Shown: one piece after another, positions 35,015-43,782 of the stretch
Position numbering within the stretch: the stretch's first letter is position 1
How the letters are laid out: the number at the start of each line of letters is the position of its first letter
Source: Stutzerimonas stutzeri
GTDB taxonomy: Bacteria > Pseudomonadota > Gammaproteobacteria > Pseudomonadales > Pseudomonadaceae
Reading direction: 5' to 3'
Assembly (NCBI RefSeq): GCF_000219605.1
Contig: NC_015740.1
Coordinates: forward strand, 2,666,001 to 2,730,000
Length of the DNA stretch: 64,000 nucleotides
Translations under genes and position numbers: made by a program
The notes under the pieces: generated by a model
Database searches by the model: none
The model's input: the letters and a program-made list of their open reading frames with translations, nothing else
Told to the model about the DNA's origin: nothing

Positions 35015-36832
35015 CTACTCGTCCACACGAACTTCACGGAACATGCCCATTTCCATGTGAAGCAACAGGTGGCAGTGGTAAGCCCAACGCCCCAATGCAT
35101 CGGCCGTCACGCGATAACTACGTTTCGAGCCCGGCGGGATGTCGATGGTGTGTTTGCGCACCAGAAAGTTGCCGTTCTCGTCTTCAAGATCACTCCACAT
35201 GCCATGCAGGTGAATTGGGTGGGTCATCATCGTGTCGTTGACCAAAGTGATACGAACACGCTCGCCATACTTGAGTCGCAGCGGTTCAGCATCAGAGAAC
35301 TTGATACCGTCGAACGACCAAGAAAACTTCTCCATGTGCCCGGTGAGGTGCAGTTCAATGGTGCGGCTCGGATCGCGGCCGTCCGGATCGAGGAAGGTGC
35401 TGCGAAGATCAGAGTAAGTGAGGACTTGACGCCCGTTGTCACGCAGGCCGATTCCCGGGTCGCTCAGATTTGGCGCCGGCGTCATGGTCTGCATGTCAAC
35501 TAAAGGGTTATTGGTTTCGGAAGCCGGGTGCGACTGCATCGTGCCATGGTCCATCCCCGCCATTTGGCTGTGATCCATACCGGACATGCTGCCATGGCTC
35601 ATGCCTGCCATTTGGCTGTGGTCCATGCCTGCCATCTTGCTGTGATCCATACCGGCCATAGAGGCCATCCCGCTCTGCATAGAGCCATGCTCCATGCCAT
35701 CCATGCTGCCGTGATCCATGCCCATGTCGGCCATTGAGATAAGCGGACGAGGGTCGACCTCTGGGACAGGCGCGCTCAGCCCTTCGCGAACCGCCAAGGT
35801 GCCCCTGGAATAGCCGGTACGATCCATGGATTGCGCGAAGATGGTGTAAGCCTGCTCGTTTTCGGGTTCGACGATGACGTCGTAGGTTTCGGCCACGGCG
35901 ATGCGGAACTCATCGACACTGACCGGTTTGACGTACTGCCCATCAGCCGCAACCACCGTCATCTTCAGACCAGGAATACGGACATCGAAGTAGGTCATGG
36001 CTGCAGCATTAATGAAACGCAGTCGAATTTTTTCGCCCGGCTTGAAGATGCCCGTCCAGTTGCCGTCCGGCGCCTGGCCGTTCATGAGGTAGGTGTATGT
36101 GTAGCCACTGACGTCGGCAAGATCCGTAGGGCTCATCTTCATCTCGGCCCACATCTTGCGGTCGGCAATAGCAGCGGACCATCCCATCTCGCTCACGTCA
36201 TCAATGAAGTCACCGACGGTGCGTTTGTGATAGTTGTAATAGTCCGATTGCTTCTTCAACTTTGCCAGGACCCGATCCGGATTCTCGTCGGTCCAGTCGC
36301 TCAACAGCACCACGTAGTCACGATCGTAGCTGAAAGGTTCGGGATCTTTCGCATCGATCACCAAGGCACCATAAACTCCGGCCTGTTCTTGGAGGCCCGA
36401 ATGGCTGTGGTACCAATAGGTACCATTCTGGTTGACATCAAATTTGTACTCGTACATGCCGTCCGGAGCGATGCCATGGAAGCTCAAGCCAGGCACACCG
36501 TCCATGTTGGCCGGCAGGATAATGCCGTGCCAGTGAATGGACGTATCCTCCTGCAAACGATTGCGAACCCGAAGAGTGACTGTATCTCCTTCCCGCCAGC
36601 GCAGGATCGGCCCTGGAAGTGAACCATTGATAGTCATTGCGGTGCGGGCCGCACCCGTTATGTTTACTGGAACCTCACCAATGAACAGATCAAAGTCGTT
36701 ACCGGTCAGCACGTTAGCTTGTCCTGGGCTAGTGACCGCCCAAACCGGCACGCGCCACATGCCCAAGCCACCAAGTATTCCAGTTGCGGCTAACCCTTTG
36801 ATGAAGGTCCGCCTTGTGGGTTTTCTATGCAT
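35015..36832 (-). CDS. copA: CopA multicopper oxidase (copper resistance system)
   Basis: A 605-residue periplasmic cuproxidase. The twin-arginine signal RRTFIKG is near residue 7, so the folded protein is exported by Tat. Copper ligands are all present: IHWHG, WYHSHSG, HPIHLHGMW and YHCHLLLHMEMGM (type 1, 2 and 3 sites). Between about residues 385 and 450 a Met-rich insert repeats MDHSxMAGM, a classic CopA/PcoA feature that binds extra copper. It oxidises Cu(I) to the less toxic Cu(II). It is first in copA-orf-copB; about 180 bp upstream holds no CopR box, only a hairpin at 36975-36997. Confidence 0.95.
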   Translation of the reverse strand: MHRKPTRRTFIKGLAATGILGGLGMWRVPVWAVTSPGQANVLTGNDFDLFIGEVPVNITGAARTAMTINGSLPGPILRWREGDTVTLRVRNRLQEDTSIHWHGIILPANMDGVPGLSFHGIAPDGMYEYKFDVNQNGTYWYHSHSGLQEQAGVYGALVIDAKDPEPFSYDRDYVVLLSDWTDENPDRVLAKLKKQSDYYNYHKRTVGDFIDDVSEMGWSAAIADRKMWAEMKMSPTDLADVSGYTYTYLMNGQAPDGNWTGIFKPGEKIRLRFINAAAMTYFDVRIPGLKMTVVAADGQYVKPVSVDEFRIAVAETYDVIVEPENEQAYTIFAQSMDRTGYSRGTLAVREGLSAPVPEVDPRPLISMADMGMDHGSMDGMEHGSMQSGMASMAGMDHSKMAGMDHSQMAGMSHGSMSGMDHSQMAGMDHGTMQSHPASETNNPLVDMQTMTPAPNLSDPGIGLRDNGRQVLTYSDLRSTFLDPDGRDPSRTIELHLTGHMEKFSWSFDGIKFSDAEPLRLKYGERVRITLVNDTMMTHPIHLHGMWSDLEDENGNFLVRKHTIDIPPGSKRSYRVTADALGRWAYHCHLLLHMEMGMFREVRVDE

Positions 36833-37016
36833 ATTTCTTCATCCAATTATTAGATGAGCTGGTAGTTTTAATCCAGCTTCGGGCTTGTGGCGCCCTGATG
36901 AATATTTAAAGCACGCAGTAACTCAAAAAACTTGCTGATCAGTCCTGATAAGCGAACTTACAAGATAACAACCATGCCCCACTCATTAAGCGGGGCAGTA
37001 CTTTTACGTTAGGCGC

Positions 37017-37541
37017 TTAACGTATCTCTACCTTGCCGACCATTCCCGCTTGATAGTGTCCCGGAATATTGCAAGCAAACTCCAGATTCTTTGTTTTCGA
37101 GAACGTCCAGATCAACTCTTCGCGGGCGCCGGGTTCGATCAGAACACTGTTCGGATCGTCGTGTGTCATCCCGCCATCCATTTCACCCGCCATATGACTC
37201 ATGTCATGAGCACCTGTCGGGGTAAGCATGCCGCTGCGAAACATCGCAATCATTTCCTGCTCGTGCGCGGCATGGGTGTCCGAGTAGCCGAGGTTGAATT
37301 CATGCAGCAGGGCTCCGTCGTTATGCAACACGAAACGGACCGTCTCACCCGCCTTGACTTCAATCGTCTCAAGCGCAAAGACGTTATCGCTCATTCGTAC
37401 CTCAATGGTGCGATCCACCGCCTGCGCGTCGCCCGGCTGTCCAAAGTCGAGCGCATGACTATGGCCAGGGGCGGCCATTGCAGCAGTCGTGCTGAAAACC
37501 AAACCCAGTGCGGAAAAAAGGGAAAGAGAATAAATTTTCAT
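37017..37541 (-). CDS. Cupredoxin-domain copper-binding protein
   Basis: About 174 residues from the ATG at 37541 (an in-frame TTG lies 18 bases upstream). The signal peptide ends near AAMAAPG. The cupredoxin fold has the type 1 copper site: His in LLHEFNLG and Cys, His, Met in ACNIPGHYQAGM; a Met/His-rich loop (HDMSHMAGEMDGGMTHDD) is inserted in the middle. It is probably a periplasmic copper carrier for CopA. A CopR box is 76 bp upstream of the start on the same transcript side. No close enzyme homologue is recognised. Confidence 0.88.
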   Translation of the reverse strand: MKIYSLSLFSALGLVFSTTAAMAAPGHSHALDFGQPGDAQAVDRTIEVRMSDNVFALETIEVKAGETVRFVLHNDGALLHEFNLGYSDTHAAHEQEMIAMFRSGMLTPTGAHDMSHMAGEMDGGMTHDDPNSVLIEPGAREELIWTFSKTKNLEFACNIPGHYQAGMVGKVEIR

Positions 37542-37616
37542 TGGCTGGAGCTCATTCAAGTGATTGAGGAGTACCCAAGAGTAGGACGGCTGACCTGCCG
37601 GCTGGCTTACCCTGAA

Positions 37617-37632
37617 ATTACATTTGTGTAAC
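37617..37632. promoter_or_regulatory. CopR box upstream of the cupredoxin gene
   Basis: ATTACA (37617-37622), TTTG, TGTAAC (37627-37632). It is 76 bp upstream of the minus-strand cupredoxin start. The core TTACA-N4-TGTAA is perfect. Confidence 0.7.
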
Positions 37633-37667
37633 GTTCGGCCCGCCTCTTTAGCAAAAGGCGCAAGCAG

Positions 37668-37690
37668 AAAAAAAGGCGCCCGAAGGCGCC
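37668..37690 (-). terminator. Intrinsic terminator reading leftward between two CopR boxes
   Basis: On the minus strand GGCGCC, loop TTCG, GGCGCC is followed by seven T (complement of 37674-37668). It is a textbook intrinsic terminator, yet no minus-strand gene lies upstream of it up to copR, which points the other way. It may end a small RNA or insulate the cupredoxin promoter. Confidence 0.75.
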
Positions 37691-37827
37691 GTGAAGGCCA
37701 AGGAGCAATGAGGAGGGCCTAAAAAATCTACTCGCCATAACGCCGTGCGGAGCCACACCGGATCGTGAGCACAACCGATACCCTGCAAACTCTAAACGCC
37801 CTGTTCTGTCGGCAACCTGAAGCGGGC

Positions 37828-37843
37828 GTTACATTTTTGTAAG
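37828..37843. promoter_or_regulatory. CopR box of the copRS promoter
   Basis: GTTACA (37828-37833), TTTT, TGTAAG (37838-37843). It is 63 bp before the copR ATG. A TAATTG sequence at 37861-37866 could be the -10 element, with the box over the -35 region, as expected for autoactivation by an OmpR-type regulator. Confidence 0.7.
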
Positions 37844-37905
37844 CTTCTGGTTGAGGGCACTAATTGCCTGCACACTCAGGCTGTCGAGTTTCGGAGTCTG
37901 TACGC

Positions 37906-38583
37906 ATGAAATTACTGGTAGCTGAAGACGAACCCAAAACCGGGGCGTATCTGCAACAAGGCCTGACTGAAGCCGGATTCACTGTTGACCGGGTCATGAC
38001 CGGGACAGATGCGCTTCAGTACGCGTTGAGTGAAACCTATGACCTGCTGATTCTGGACGTGATGATGCCCGGGCTGGATGGGTGGGAGGTGCTGCGCATG
38101 GTCAGGGCAGCCGGGAAAGACATGCCGGTGTTGTTCCTGACCGCCCGTGATGGCGTGGAAGACCGCGTCAAAGGCCTTGAGCTGGGCGCGGACGACTACC
38201 TGATCAAGCCGTTCGCTTTCTCCGAGCTTCTGGCAAGGGTCAGGACCTTGCTTCGCAGGGGCAATGGCTCCCCTACCCAGACCACCCTGAAAATTGCTGA
38301 TCTCGAAGTGGACCTGCTGAAACGCCGCGCCATCCGTGCCGGCAAGCGGATCGACCTGACCGCCAAGGAATTTGCACTGCTGGAATTGCTGATGCGCCGG
38401 CGCGGCGAGGTGCTGCCGAAATCCCTGATTGCCTCTCAGGTATGGGATATGAACTTCGACAGCGACACCAATGTCATCGAGGTCGCGGTGCGCCGTGTGC
38501 GCGCAAAAATAGACGACGACTTCGAGCCCAAGCTGATTCAGACCGTGCGCGGCATGGGCTATATGATGGATGCGCCGGAATGA
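37906..38583 (+). CDS. copR: CopR copper-responsive response regulator
   Basis: A 225-residue OmpR/PhoB-type regulator. The ATG at 37906 starts [13 protein letters not shown]; a longer in-frame start is less likely. The receiver has the acidic pocket in AEDE, phospho-acceptor Asp51 in LILDVMMPG, Thr in LFLTARD and Lys in DDYLIKPF. The C-terminal winged helix has [16 protein letters not shown] and [14 protein letters not shown]. It is expected to bind the TTACA-N4-TGTAA boxes and activate the copper genes. Its stop overlaps copS by ATGA. Confidence 0.93.
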   Translation: MKLLVAEDEPKTGAYLQQGLTEAGFTVDRVMTGTDALQYALSETYDLLILDVMMPGLDGWEVLRMVRAAGKDMPVLFLTARDGVEDRVKGLELGADDYLIKPFAFSELLARVRTLLRRGNGSPTQTTLKIADLEVDLLKRRAIRAGKRIDLTAKEFALLELLMRRRGEVLPKSLIASQVWDMNFDSDTNVIEVAVRRVRAKIDDDFEPKLIQTVRGMGYMMDAPE

Positions 38584-39986
38584 GCGTGCGCCACCTTTCG
38601 CTGACCGCCCGCATGAGCCTGATGTTCATGTCAGTAGTGGTGGTGGTTCTGACGATGGCCGGCCTGAGTTTCAACGTGCTCAGCCAGCACCACTTCGAAG
38701 TGCTGGATCGACAGGCCCTGGTCGAGAAGCTCGAATCGACCCGACACATCCTTAATAACGCACGCAGCGACGCAAGCCTCACCGAGGAACTGCCGCAGTT
38801 ACGAGCGCTGCTCGGTGCCCATCATGATCTGGCGGCGACCATCCTGAGCGGTGATGGCAGGGTGCTTTTTTCCGATCCCAAGGCAGCCGATGTCCCGGAA
38901 AGCTTCAGGCATGCGGAAGAGCAAAGCATGTGGGAATGGCAGAATGCAGGACACCTGTATCGAGGGATGACTGCGCAAATTTCCGTGGCAGACAAGTCCG
39001 AACCCCTCACAGCTCTGTTGATTCTCGATGTCACGAGCCATGCGCACTTCTTCGAGACCTTGCAGCGATGGTTCATTGCCGGGCTAGTAATCAGCGCCCT
39101 GATCAGTGCCGCTCTAGGCTGGGTCGTTGTTCGAAGCGGGTTAAGACCTCTTCGGCAAGTGACCCACCTCGCAACATCAATGTCAGCCCGGTCGTTACAG
39201 GAGCGAATTCCGCTAGAGCCAGTACCACTAGAGCTGCAGCAGCTCGTTCTGTCCTTCAATGCGATGCTGGGCCGCCTGGAAGATGCCTTCGTACGGCTGT
39301 CCAATTTCTCGGCTGACATCGCCCATGAACTGCGAACCCCTGTCAGCAATCTGATGACCCACACCGAGGTAGTGCTCACCCGAAAGCGGGACCTTGATGC
39401 TTACGAGGATAACCTCTACTCCAATCTGGAAGAATTTAAGCGAATGTCACGCATGATTGATGACATGCTTTTTCTAGCAAAATCTGACAACGGATTGATA
39501 ATTCCAGAACAAAGCACTATCGAACTTTCGAGATTAGTTTCCAAGCTGCTTGAGTATTACCACCTATTGGCCGAAGAGCGCGGTATACACCTCTCAGCTT
39601 CAGGCAGAGGCGAGGTGCTGGGAGATAAGTTGATGCTCAATAGAGCGCTCTCCAACTTGTTATCCAATGCGCTGCGCTATACCCCGACCGGGGAAAACAT
39701 CTCTGTAACGATTCGTGAGACGGAAGAGACGGTCGTCCTTAGCGTCGAGAATCCCGGCGGGACGATCAAACCAGAACATCTGGAAAAACTTTTCCATCGT
39801 TTCTATCGGGTCGATCCAGCACGGCGTGAGGGCAACCCAAGCAACGCTGGCCTCGGTTTGGCAATCACTAGATCCATCGTTGAAGCCCATAACGGGAGAA
39901 TCTGGTGTACCTCTGCAGGTGGCGTAACGGCCTTTTATATGGAGTTCCCCGGCAAGCCGCATAGCAGCAAAGGCAATCACCTTTGA
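38580..39986 (+). CDS. copS: CopS copper-sensing histidine kinase
   Basis: A 468-residue inner-membrane kinase of the heavy-metal sensor type. Two membrane helices (about residues 12-32 and 162-184) flank a periplasmic sensor domain of about 130 residues with several His ([15 protein letters not shown]). A HAMP linker, the H box DIAHELRTP (His249), the N box [12 protein letters not shown] and the G box [12 protein letters not shown] follow. It phosphorylates CopR when periplasmic copper is high. It is co-transcribed with copR. Confidence 0.92.
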   Translation: MSVRHLSLTARMSLMFMSVVVVVLTMAGLSFNVLSQHHFEVLDRQALVEKLESTRHILNNARSDASLTEELPQLRALLGAHHDLAATILSGDGRVLFSDPKAADVPESFRHAEEQSMWEWQNAGHLYRGMTAQISVADKSEPLTALLILDVTSHAHFFETLQRWFIAGLVISALISAALGWVVVRSGLRPLRQVTHLATSMSARSLQERIPLEPVPLELQQLVLSFNAMLGRLEDAFVRLSNFSADIAHELRTPVSNLMTHTEVVLTRKRDLDAYEDNLYSNLEEFKRMSRMIDDMLFLAKSDNGLIIPEQSTIELSRLVSKLLEYYHLLAEERGIHLSASGRGEVLGDKLMLNRALSNLLSNALRYTPTGENISVTIRETEETVVLSVENPGGTIKPEHLEKLFHRFYRVDPARREGNPSNAGLGLAITRSIVEAHNGRIWCTSAGGVTAFYMEFPGKPHSSKGNHL

Positions 39987-40014
39987 TATCAAGCAGCTAC
40001 AGCGAACCAATAGC

Positions 40015-40030
40015 CTTACAATATTGTAAT
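40015..40030. promoter_or_regulatory. CopR box upstream of the Cys-rich copper protein
   Basis: CTTACA (40015-40020), ATAT, TGTAAT (40025-40030); TTACAATATTGTAA is a perfect palindrome. It lies 112 bp before the ATG at 40142, with another TGTAA half-site overlapping its right side. Confidence 0.7.
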
Positions 40031-40141
40031 GTAAGTCATCGAAACAGAAGGACTCTAAGCCTGTCGTATTGAATGGACCTAGCTGATGATTGCCGCGACC
40101 GGCGTAAGGTTCAAAGCTAACCATGAACTTCAGGAGGACAT

Positions 40142-40471
40142 ATGGACAACAAAATATTCGATAACTGTATTCAAGCTTGCTCTAACTGCGCCCTCGTGTG
40201 CGAAAAATGCGCATCTGCCTGTCTACGTGAAGAAAACGTCCAGGCGATGGCTCGTTGCATTGAACTCGACAGGGATTGTGCTGACGTGTGCGCTCTGGCA
40301 GCCAGACTTATGAGTCGCCAGAGCCAGCTATCCAAAGAATTATGCGCACTGTGTGCAAAGATCTGCCGGGCCTGCGGCGAAGAGTGTGCCAAGCATCAGA
40401 TGGATCACTGCCAAGAGTGCGCGAAGGCTTGTATGGAATGTGCTGAGGAATGTGAACGCATGGCTGCGTAG
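40142..40471 (+). CDS. Four-helix-bundle copper-binding protein (Csp3/DUF326-like)
   Basis: A 109-residue protein with 19 Cys spaced along four amphipathic helices (CIQACSNCALVCEKCASAC at the start; CQECAKACMECAEEC at the end). This is the pattern of copper storage proteins, where Cys lining the bundle hold many Cu(I) ions. There is no signal peptide, so it is cytosolic like Csp3. A strong AGGAGG site is six bases upstream, and a perfect CopR box lies 112 bp upstream. It probably buffers Cu(I) in the cytoplasm. Confidence 0.88.
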   Translation: MDNKIFDNCIQACSNCALVCEKCASACLREENVQAMARCIELDRDCADVCALAARLMSRQSQLSKELCALCAKICRACGEECAKHQMDHCQECAKACMECAEECERMAA

Positions 40472-40487
40472 TCGAACTCGCTGCCTT

Positions 40488-40513
40488 TGCCAAGGCAATA
40501 TCAGGCCTTGGCA
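40488..40513. terminator. Bidirectional hairpin between convergent genes
   Basis: TGCCAAGGC (40488-40496), 8-base loop, GCCTTGGCA (40505-40513). It lies between the convergent copper-storage gene and the small exported gene at 40538-40840. The stem is perfect, but T runs are weak, so termination is inferred. Confidence 0.55.
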
Positions 40514-40537
40514 GAGCAGCAATTATCCTTTAAAAAA

Positions 40538-40840
40538 TCAGCCGTTATTGATGCCAACCGGCACGCCTCGGTATTCTACAGTATGAATGACGCCATCGGG
40601 GGTGCGGATCTTTATTTCATATGGCCGTACGCGACCATCAGAGCGGCCCATAACTCTCTTGCCCTTATAATTTACGCTTAAAACCTTACCGTCCTTAAGA
40701 AGTTGCTTTAGAACCTGCTTGCCATCAGCCGCCGAATAATCATGTCGCATCTGCGATTCTTGGCCAGTTTCAGTCGCCACCGCCAAAGAGGCGGCCATTG
40801 TTAGAGCGAGAACAGTGAGTGCTTTCCGCAGGATCTTCAT
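40538..40840 (-). CDS. Small exported protein of unknown function, likely copper-induced
   Basis: About 100 residues from the ATG at 40840 (GAGGTG eight bases upstream). A signal peptide ends near LAVATET. The mature protein has a charged helical part (DGKQVLKQLLKDGKVLSV) and a C-terminal beta hairpin (PYEIKIRTPDGVIHTVEYRG) that resembles PepSY-like folds, but I cannot assign a family. A CopR-like box lies 70 bp upstream. It contains no Cys and few Met, so direct copper binding is not obvious. Confidence 0.7.
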   Translation of the reverse strand: MKILRKALTVLALTMAASLAVATETGQESQMRHDYSAADGKQVLKQLLKDGKVLSVNYKGKRVMGRSDGRVRPYEIKIRTPDGVIHTVEYRGVPVGINNG

Positions 40841-40909
40841 GATTAACACCTCTGGGTAATTGATGCCTAAATCTTAAAGGCACCACCCTTACGGCATGCT
40901 GTTTCGCTT

Positions 40910-40925
40910 GTTACAAATTCGTAAG
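40910..40925. promoter_or_regulatory. CopR box upstream of the small exported protein gene
   Basis: GTTACA (40910-40915), AATT, CGTAAG (40920-40925); one mismatch in the right half. It lies 70 bp upstream of the minus-strand start at 40840 and 60 bp from the next box, so the divergent promoters share this region. Confidence 0.6.
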
Positions 40926-40985
40926 TTAACTAATTATCTATATAGGAACCATTTCTTGGCGGAATGCCCAGGTGTCTGCCGCAAG

Positions 40986-41001
40986 CTTACAATAATGTAA
41001 T
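40986..41001. promoter_or_regulatory. CopR box upstream of the copper P-type ATPase
   Basis: CTTACA (40986-40991), ATAA, TGTAAT (40996-41001), 88 bp before the ATPase start codon. The TTACA-N4-TGTAA core is perfect. Confidence 0.7.
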
Positions 41002-41088
41002 TCTTGGGTCAGGCGGCTGTCAGCCCGTCAGGGATACCCTATATAAAATACCCCCGCGTGTGCGTAGACAGGTTTAAAAGGAGCGGTA

Positions 41089-43410
41089 ATGTCTCAGGCC
41101 AATCAGCTACATCCCACACTTCAGACCCCATCGGATCGTGACCCTGTTTGTGGCATGACGGTCAAATCCGACAGTCCGCACCAGACCAGCCACGCCGGCC
41201 AACAACTGCTCTTCTGCAGCCAGCATTGTCTGGAAAAATTCAATGCCGAGCCAAGCAGATATTTGGATGCTGGGGATGCTCACGGCGAGACGCCGACCGT
41301 CGATCACGGCGCCAAATACACCTGCCCGATGCACCCGGAAATACTGCAGATCGGCCCAGGCACATGCCCCAAATGCGGCATGGCCCTGGAGCCGGTCATG
41401 CCCGAACTGGAAGAAGAGGACAACCCGGAGCTCAGAGACTTTTCTCGACGCTTCTGGTGGACGTTGCCGTTGACCGTGATTGTCACTGTATTGGCAATGG
41501 GTGAGCACGCTATCTCGCTGTTTCACGGCGCCACGCAGAACTGGGTCGAACTGGCGCTAGCCACCCCGGTGGCGCTCTGGGCCGGCTGGCCCTTCTACGT
41601 GCGCTGCGTGCAATCGTTCATCAACCGCAGCCCGAACATGTGGACGCTGATCGGCCTCGGAACCTCCGCCGCCTACCTGTATAGCCTGATCGCCACCCTG
41701 GCGCCCGGCGTATTCCCCGACCACTTCATGCAGGGTGAACGCATCGGCGTGTACTTCGAGGCGGCAGCGGTAATCATCTCGCTGACTCTGCTCGGCCAAA
41801 TCCTGGAACTCAAGGCGCGCTCGCAGACCTCGGCGGCGATCAGATCGCTGCTCGGTCTGGCGCCCAAGACCGCCCGGCGCATCAAGGCCGATGGCAGCGA
41901 AGAGGACATTCCCCTCACCCACGTGCACAGCGGCGACAAGCTGCGGGTGCGCCCAGGCGAAAAAGTGCCGGTTGATGGCATGGTGGTGGAAGGCGAAAGC
42001 GCGGTGGACGAGTCGATGCTGACCGGCGAGCCGGTGCCGATCATGAAACGCGCCGGTGATAGCCTGATCGGCGCTACCCTCAACAGCCACGGCAGCTTGG
42101 TGATGCAGGCACAAAAGGTCGGCAGCTCGACCGTGCTTGCGCAGATCGTGCAGATGGTAGCCCAAGCGCAGCGCTCCAAGGCGCCAATGCAGCGGCTGGC
42201 CGACGTCATTGCCGGGCGTTTCGTGCTGGCGGTCATCGCCATCGCTGCTCTGACCTTTGTCGTATGGGGCCTGTGGGGGCCGGAACCGAGCTGGGTGTTC
42301 GGTCTGATCAACGCAGTCGCGGTACTGATCATTGCCTGCCCCTGCGCCCTGGGCCTGGCCACGCCGATGTCGGTGATGGTCGCCACCGGCAAAGCGGCCG
42401 GCAGCGGCGTGCTGTTCCGCGATGCTGCCGCGATAGAAAACCTGCGCAAGATCGACACTCTGATCGTCGATAAGACCGGCACCCTCACCGAAGGCCGCCC
42501 TGCTTTCCACAGCGTCGAGGCGGCGCCCGGCTTCACGCGGGACGAGGTGCTGCGACTGGCCGCCAGCCTGGATCAGGGCAGCGAACATCCCCTGGCACAC
42601 GCCATCGTCGATCATGCCCGTGCCCAGGGCCTTGCGCTGAGCACGCCTGAAACCTTCGAATCGGCCTCCGGCATCGGCGTGCGTGGCAAGGTTGACGGCC
42701 GCGACTTGCAGTTGGGCAACACCGCGCTGATGAATGATGCCGGCGTGGATGCCAGCCCGCTCAAGGGGCATGCCGAACAGCTGCGCGGCGAAGGCGTGAG
42801 CATCATGTTCCTGGCCGTGGACAACGTACTGGCCGGTCTGCTGGCGGTTTCCGACCCGATCAAACCGACCTCAAAACTGGCGATCCAGCGCCTGCAGGCA
42901 GACGGCATACGGGTGATCATGGCCACCGGCGATGGCCTGACGACTGCCCGTGCCGTAGCCCGCGAACTGGGTATCGAGGAGGTGCACGGCGAGGTCAAGC
43001 CGCAGGACAAGGAACGCCTGACCGCCTCGCTGCAACAGCAAGGGCACCGCGTGGCCATGGCCGGCGACGGCATCAACGACGCCCCGGCCCTGGCGCGCGC
43101 CGATATCGGCATTGCCATGGGCACCGGCACCGATGTGGCGATGAACAGCGCCCAGGTCACGCTGGTCAAGGGCGACCTGCTCGGCATCCTGCGCGCGCGC
43201 AGCCTGTCGGTGGCCACCGTGCGCAACATGCACCAGAACCTGACCTTCGCCTTTCTTTACAACGCTCTGGGCATTCCTTTGGCAGCCGGCCTGCTCTACC
43301 CGCTGACCGGCCTCCTGCTGTCACCAATAATCGCAGCGCTGGCGATGAGCATGAGCTCCGCTTCGGTGGTGTTCAACGCCTTGAGACTGCGCAAGGTATC
43401 AATCGACTGA
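41089..43410 (+). CDS. Copper/silver-translocating P1B-type ATPase with YHS and heavy-metal-binding N terminus
   Basis: A 773-residue inner-membrane pump. The N terminus has a YHS domain ([21 protein letters not shown]) and a heavy-metal-binding domain ([19 protein letters not shown]) in place of HMA domains. Eight membrane helices follow; the metal-site motif is ACPCALG (Cys417-Pro-Cys419), the phosphorylated Asp461 is in DKTGTLTEG, and the hinge is [12 protein letters not shown]. It exports Cu(I) or Ag(I) using ATP, similar to SilP/CopF. AAAGGAG precedes the ATG, and a CopR box is upstream. Confidence 0.93.
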   Translation: MSQANQLHPTLQTPSDRDPVCGMTVKSDSPHQTSHAGQQLLFCSQHCLEKFNAEPSRYLDAGDAHGETPTVDHGAKYTCPMHPEILQIGPGTCPKCGMALEPVMPELEEEDNPELRDFSRRFWWTLPLTVIVTVLAMGEHAISLFHGATQNWVELALATPVALWAGWPFYVRCVQSFINRSPNMWTLIGLGTSAAYLYSLIATLAPGVFPDHFMQGERIGVYFEAAAVIISLTLLGQILELKARSQTSAAIRSLLGLAPKTARRIKADGSEEDIPLTHVHSGDKLRVRPGEKVPVDGMVVEGESAVDESMLTGEPVPIMKRAGDSLIGATLNSHGSLVMQAQKVGSSTVLAQIVQMVAQAQRSKAPMQRLADVIAGRFVLAVIAIAALTFVVWGLWGPEPSWVFGLINAVAVLIIACPCALGLATPMSVMVATGKAAGSGVLFRDAAAIENLRKIDTLIVDKTGTLTEGRPAFHSVEAAPGFTRDEVLRLAASLDQGSEHPLAHAIVDHARAQGLALSTPETFESASGIGVRGKVDGRDLQLGNTALMNDAGVDASPLKGHAEQLRGEGVSIMFLAVDNVLAGLLAVSDPIKPTSKLAIQRLQADGIRVIMATGDGLTTARAVARELGIEEVHGEVKPQDKERLTASLQQQGHRVAMAGDGINDAPALARADIGIAMGTGTDVAMNSAQVTLVKGDLLGILRARSLSVATVRNMHQNLTFAFLYNALGIPLAAGLLYPLTGLLLSPIIAALAMSMSSASVVFNALRLRKVSID

Positions 43411-43415
43411 AACTC

Positions 43416-43446
43416 TTGACCTTGCCACCTTGGCAAGGTTGAGAAT
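43416..43446 (+). promoter_or_regulatory. CueR-type (MerR family) promoter before the copper chaperone gene
   Basis: A -35 element TTGACC (43416-43421), an overlong 19-base spacer and a -10 GAGAAT (43441-43446). The spacer holds a perfect dyad, ACCTTGCC (43419-43426), five bases, GGCAAGGT (43432-43439). This is the layout of CueR-activated promoters, such as that of E. coli copA, where the regulator twists the spacer when Cu(I) binds. No cueR gene lies in this window. Confidence 0.8.
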
Positions 43447-43484
43447 TGCCTCAACCCCAGCAGCAACCTCGCAAGGAGATTGTC

Positions 43485-43757
43485 ATGAGCACCGTTGAAT
43501 TGAGTGTCAAAGGCATGAGCTGCGGCTCATGCGTCCTGCATGTCACCGAGGCGCTCAACGCAGTTGAAGGCGTCACCGAGGTCGACGTCGATCTGCAAGC
43601 GGCCAGTGTGCGGGTCAGCGCTGAGTGCGACAGCGATGTGCTTGTCGCCGCCCTGGGTGATGCTGGATACCCCGCCCAACTGAGCAGTCCGGCGGCCTCA
43701 TCGAGCCCCGCCAGGAAAACCGGATGCGGTGGAAGCGGTGGCTGCTGTTGCAAGTGA
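43485..43757 (+). CDS. copZ: CopZ-like copper chaperone with Cys-rich tail
   Basis: A 90-residue protein; the ATG at 43485 has AAGGAG six bases upstream. The HMA fold has the metal motif GMSCGSC near the N terminus. The last about 25 residues form an added tail ending KTGCGGSGGCCCK, with four Cys, beyond the normal 65-70 residue chaperone. It probably carries Cu(I) in the cytoplasm to the P-type ATPase just upstream. A CueR-type promoter immediately precedes it. Confidence 0.88.
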   Translation: MSTVELSVKGMSCGSCVLHVTEALNAVEGVTEVDVDLQAASVRVSAECDSDVLVAALGDAGYPAQLSSPAASSSPARKTGCGGSGGCCCK

Positions 43758-43782
43758 GCAAACCATTGGAAACAGGTTTTTT

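Noticed and set aside
35500..35740. Short tandem repeats, considered as a CRISPR or satellite array
   Set aside because: They are codon-level repeats of the Met-rich insert of CopA within an intact reading frame.
40488..40513. GCCAAGGC/GCCTTGGC hairpin as a second CueR site
   Set aside because: The arm spacing and the lack of -35 and -10 elements do not fit a MerR promoter; its place between convergent genes fits a terminator.
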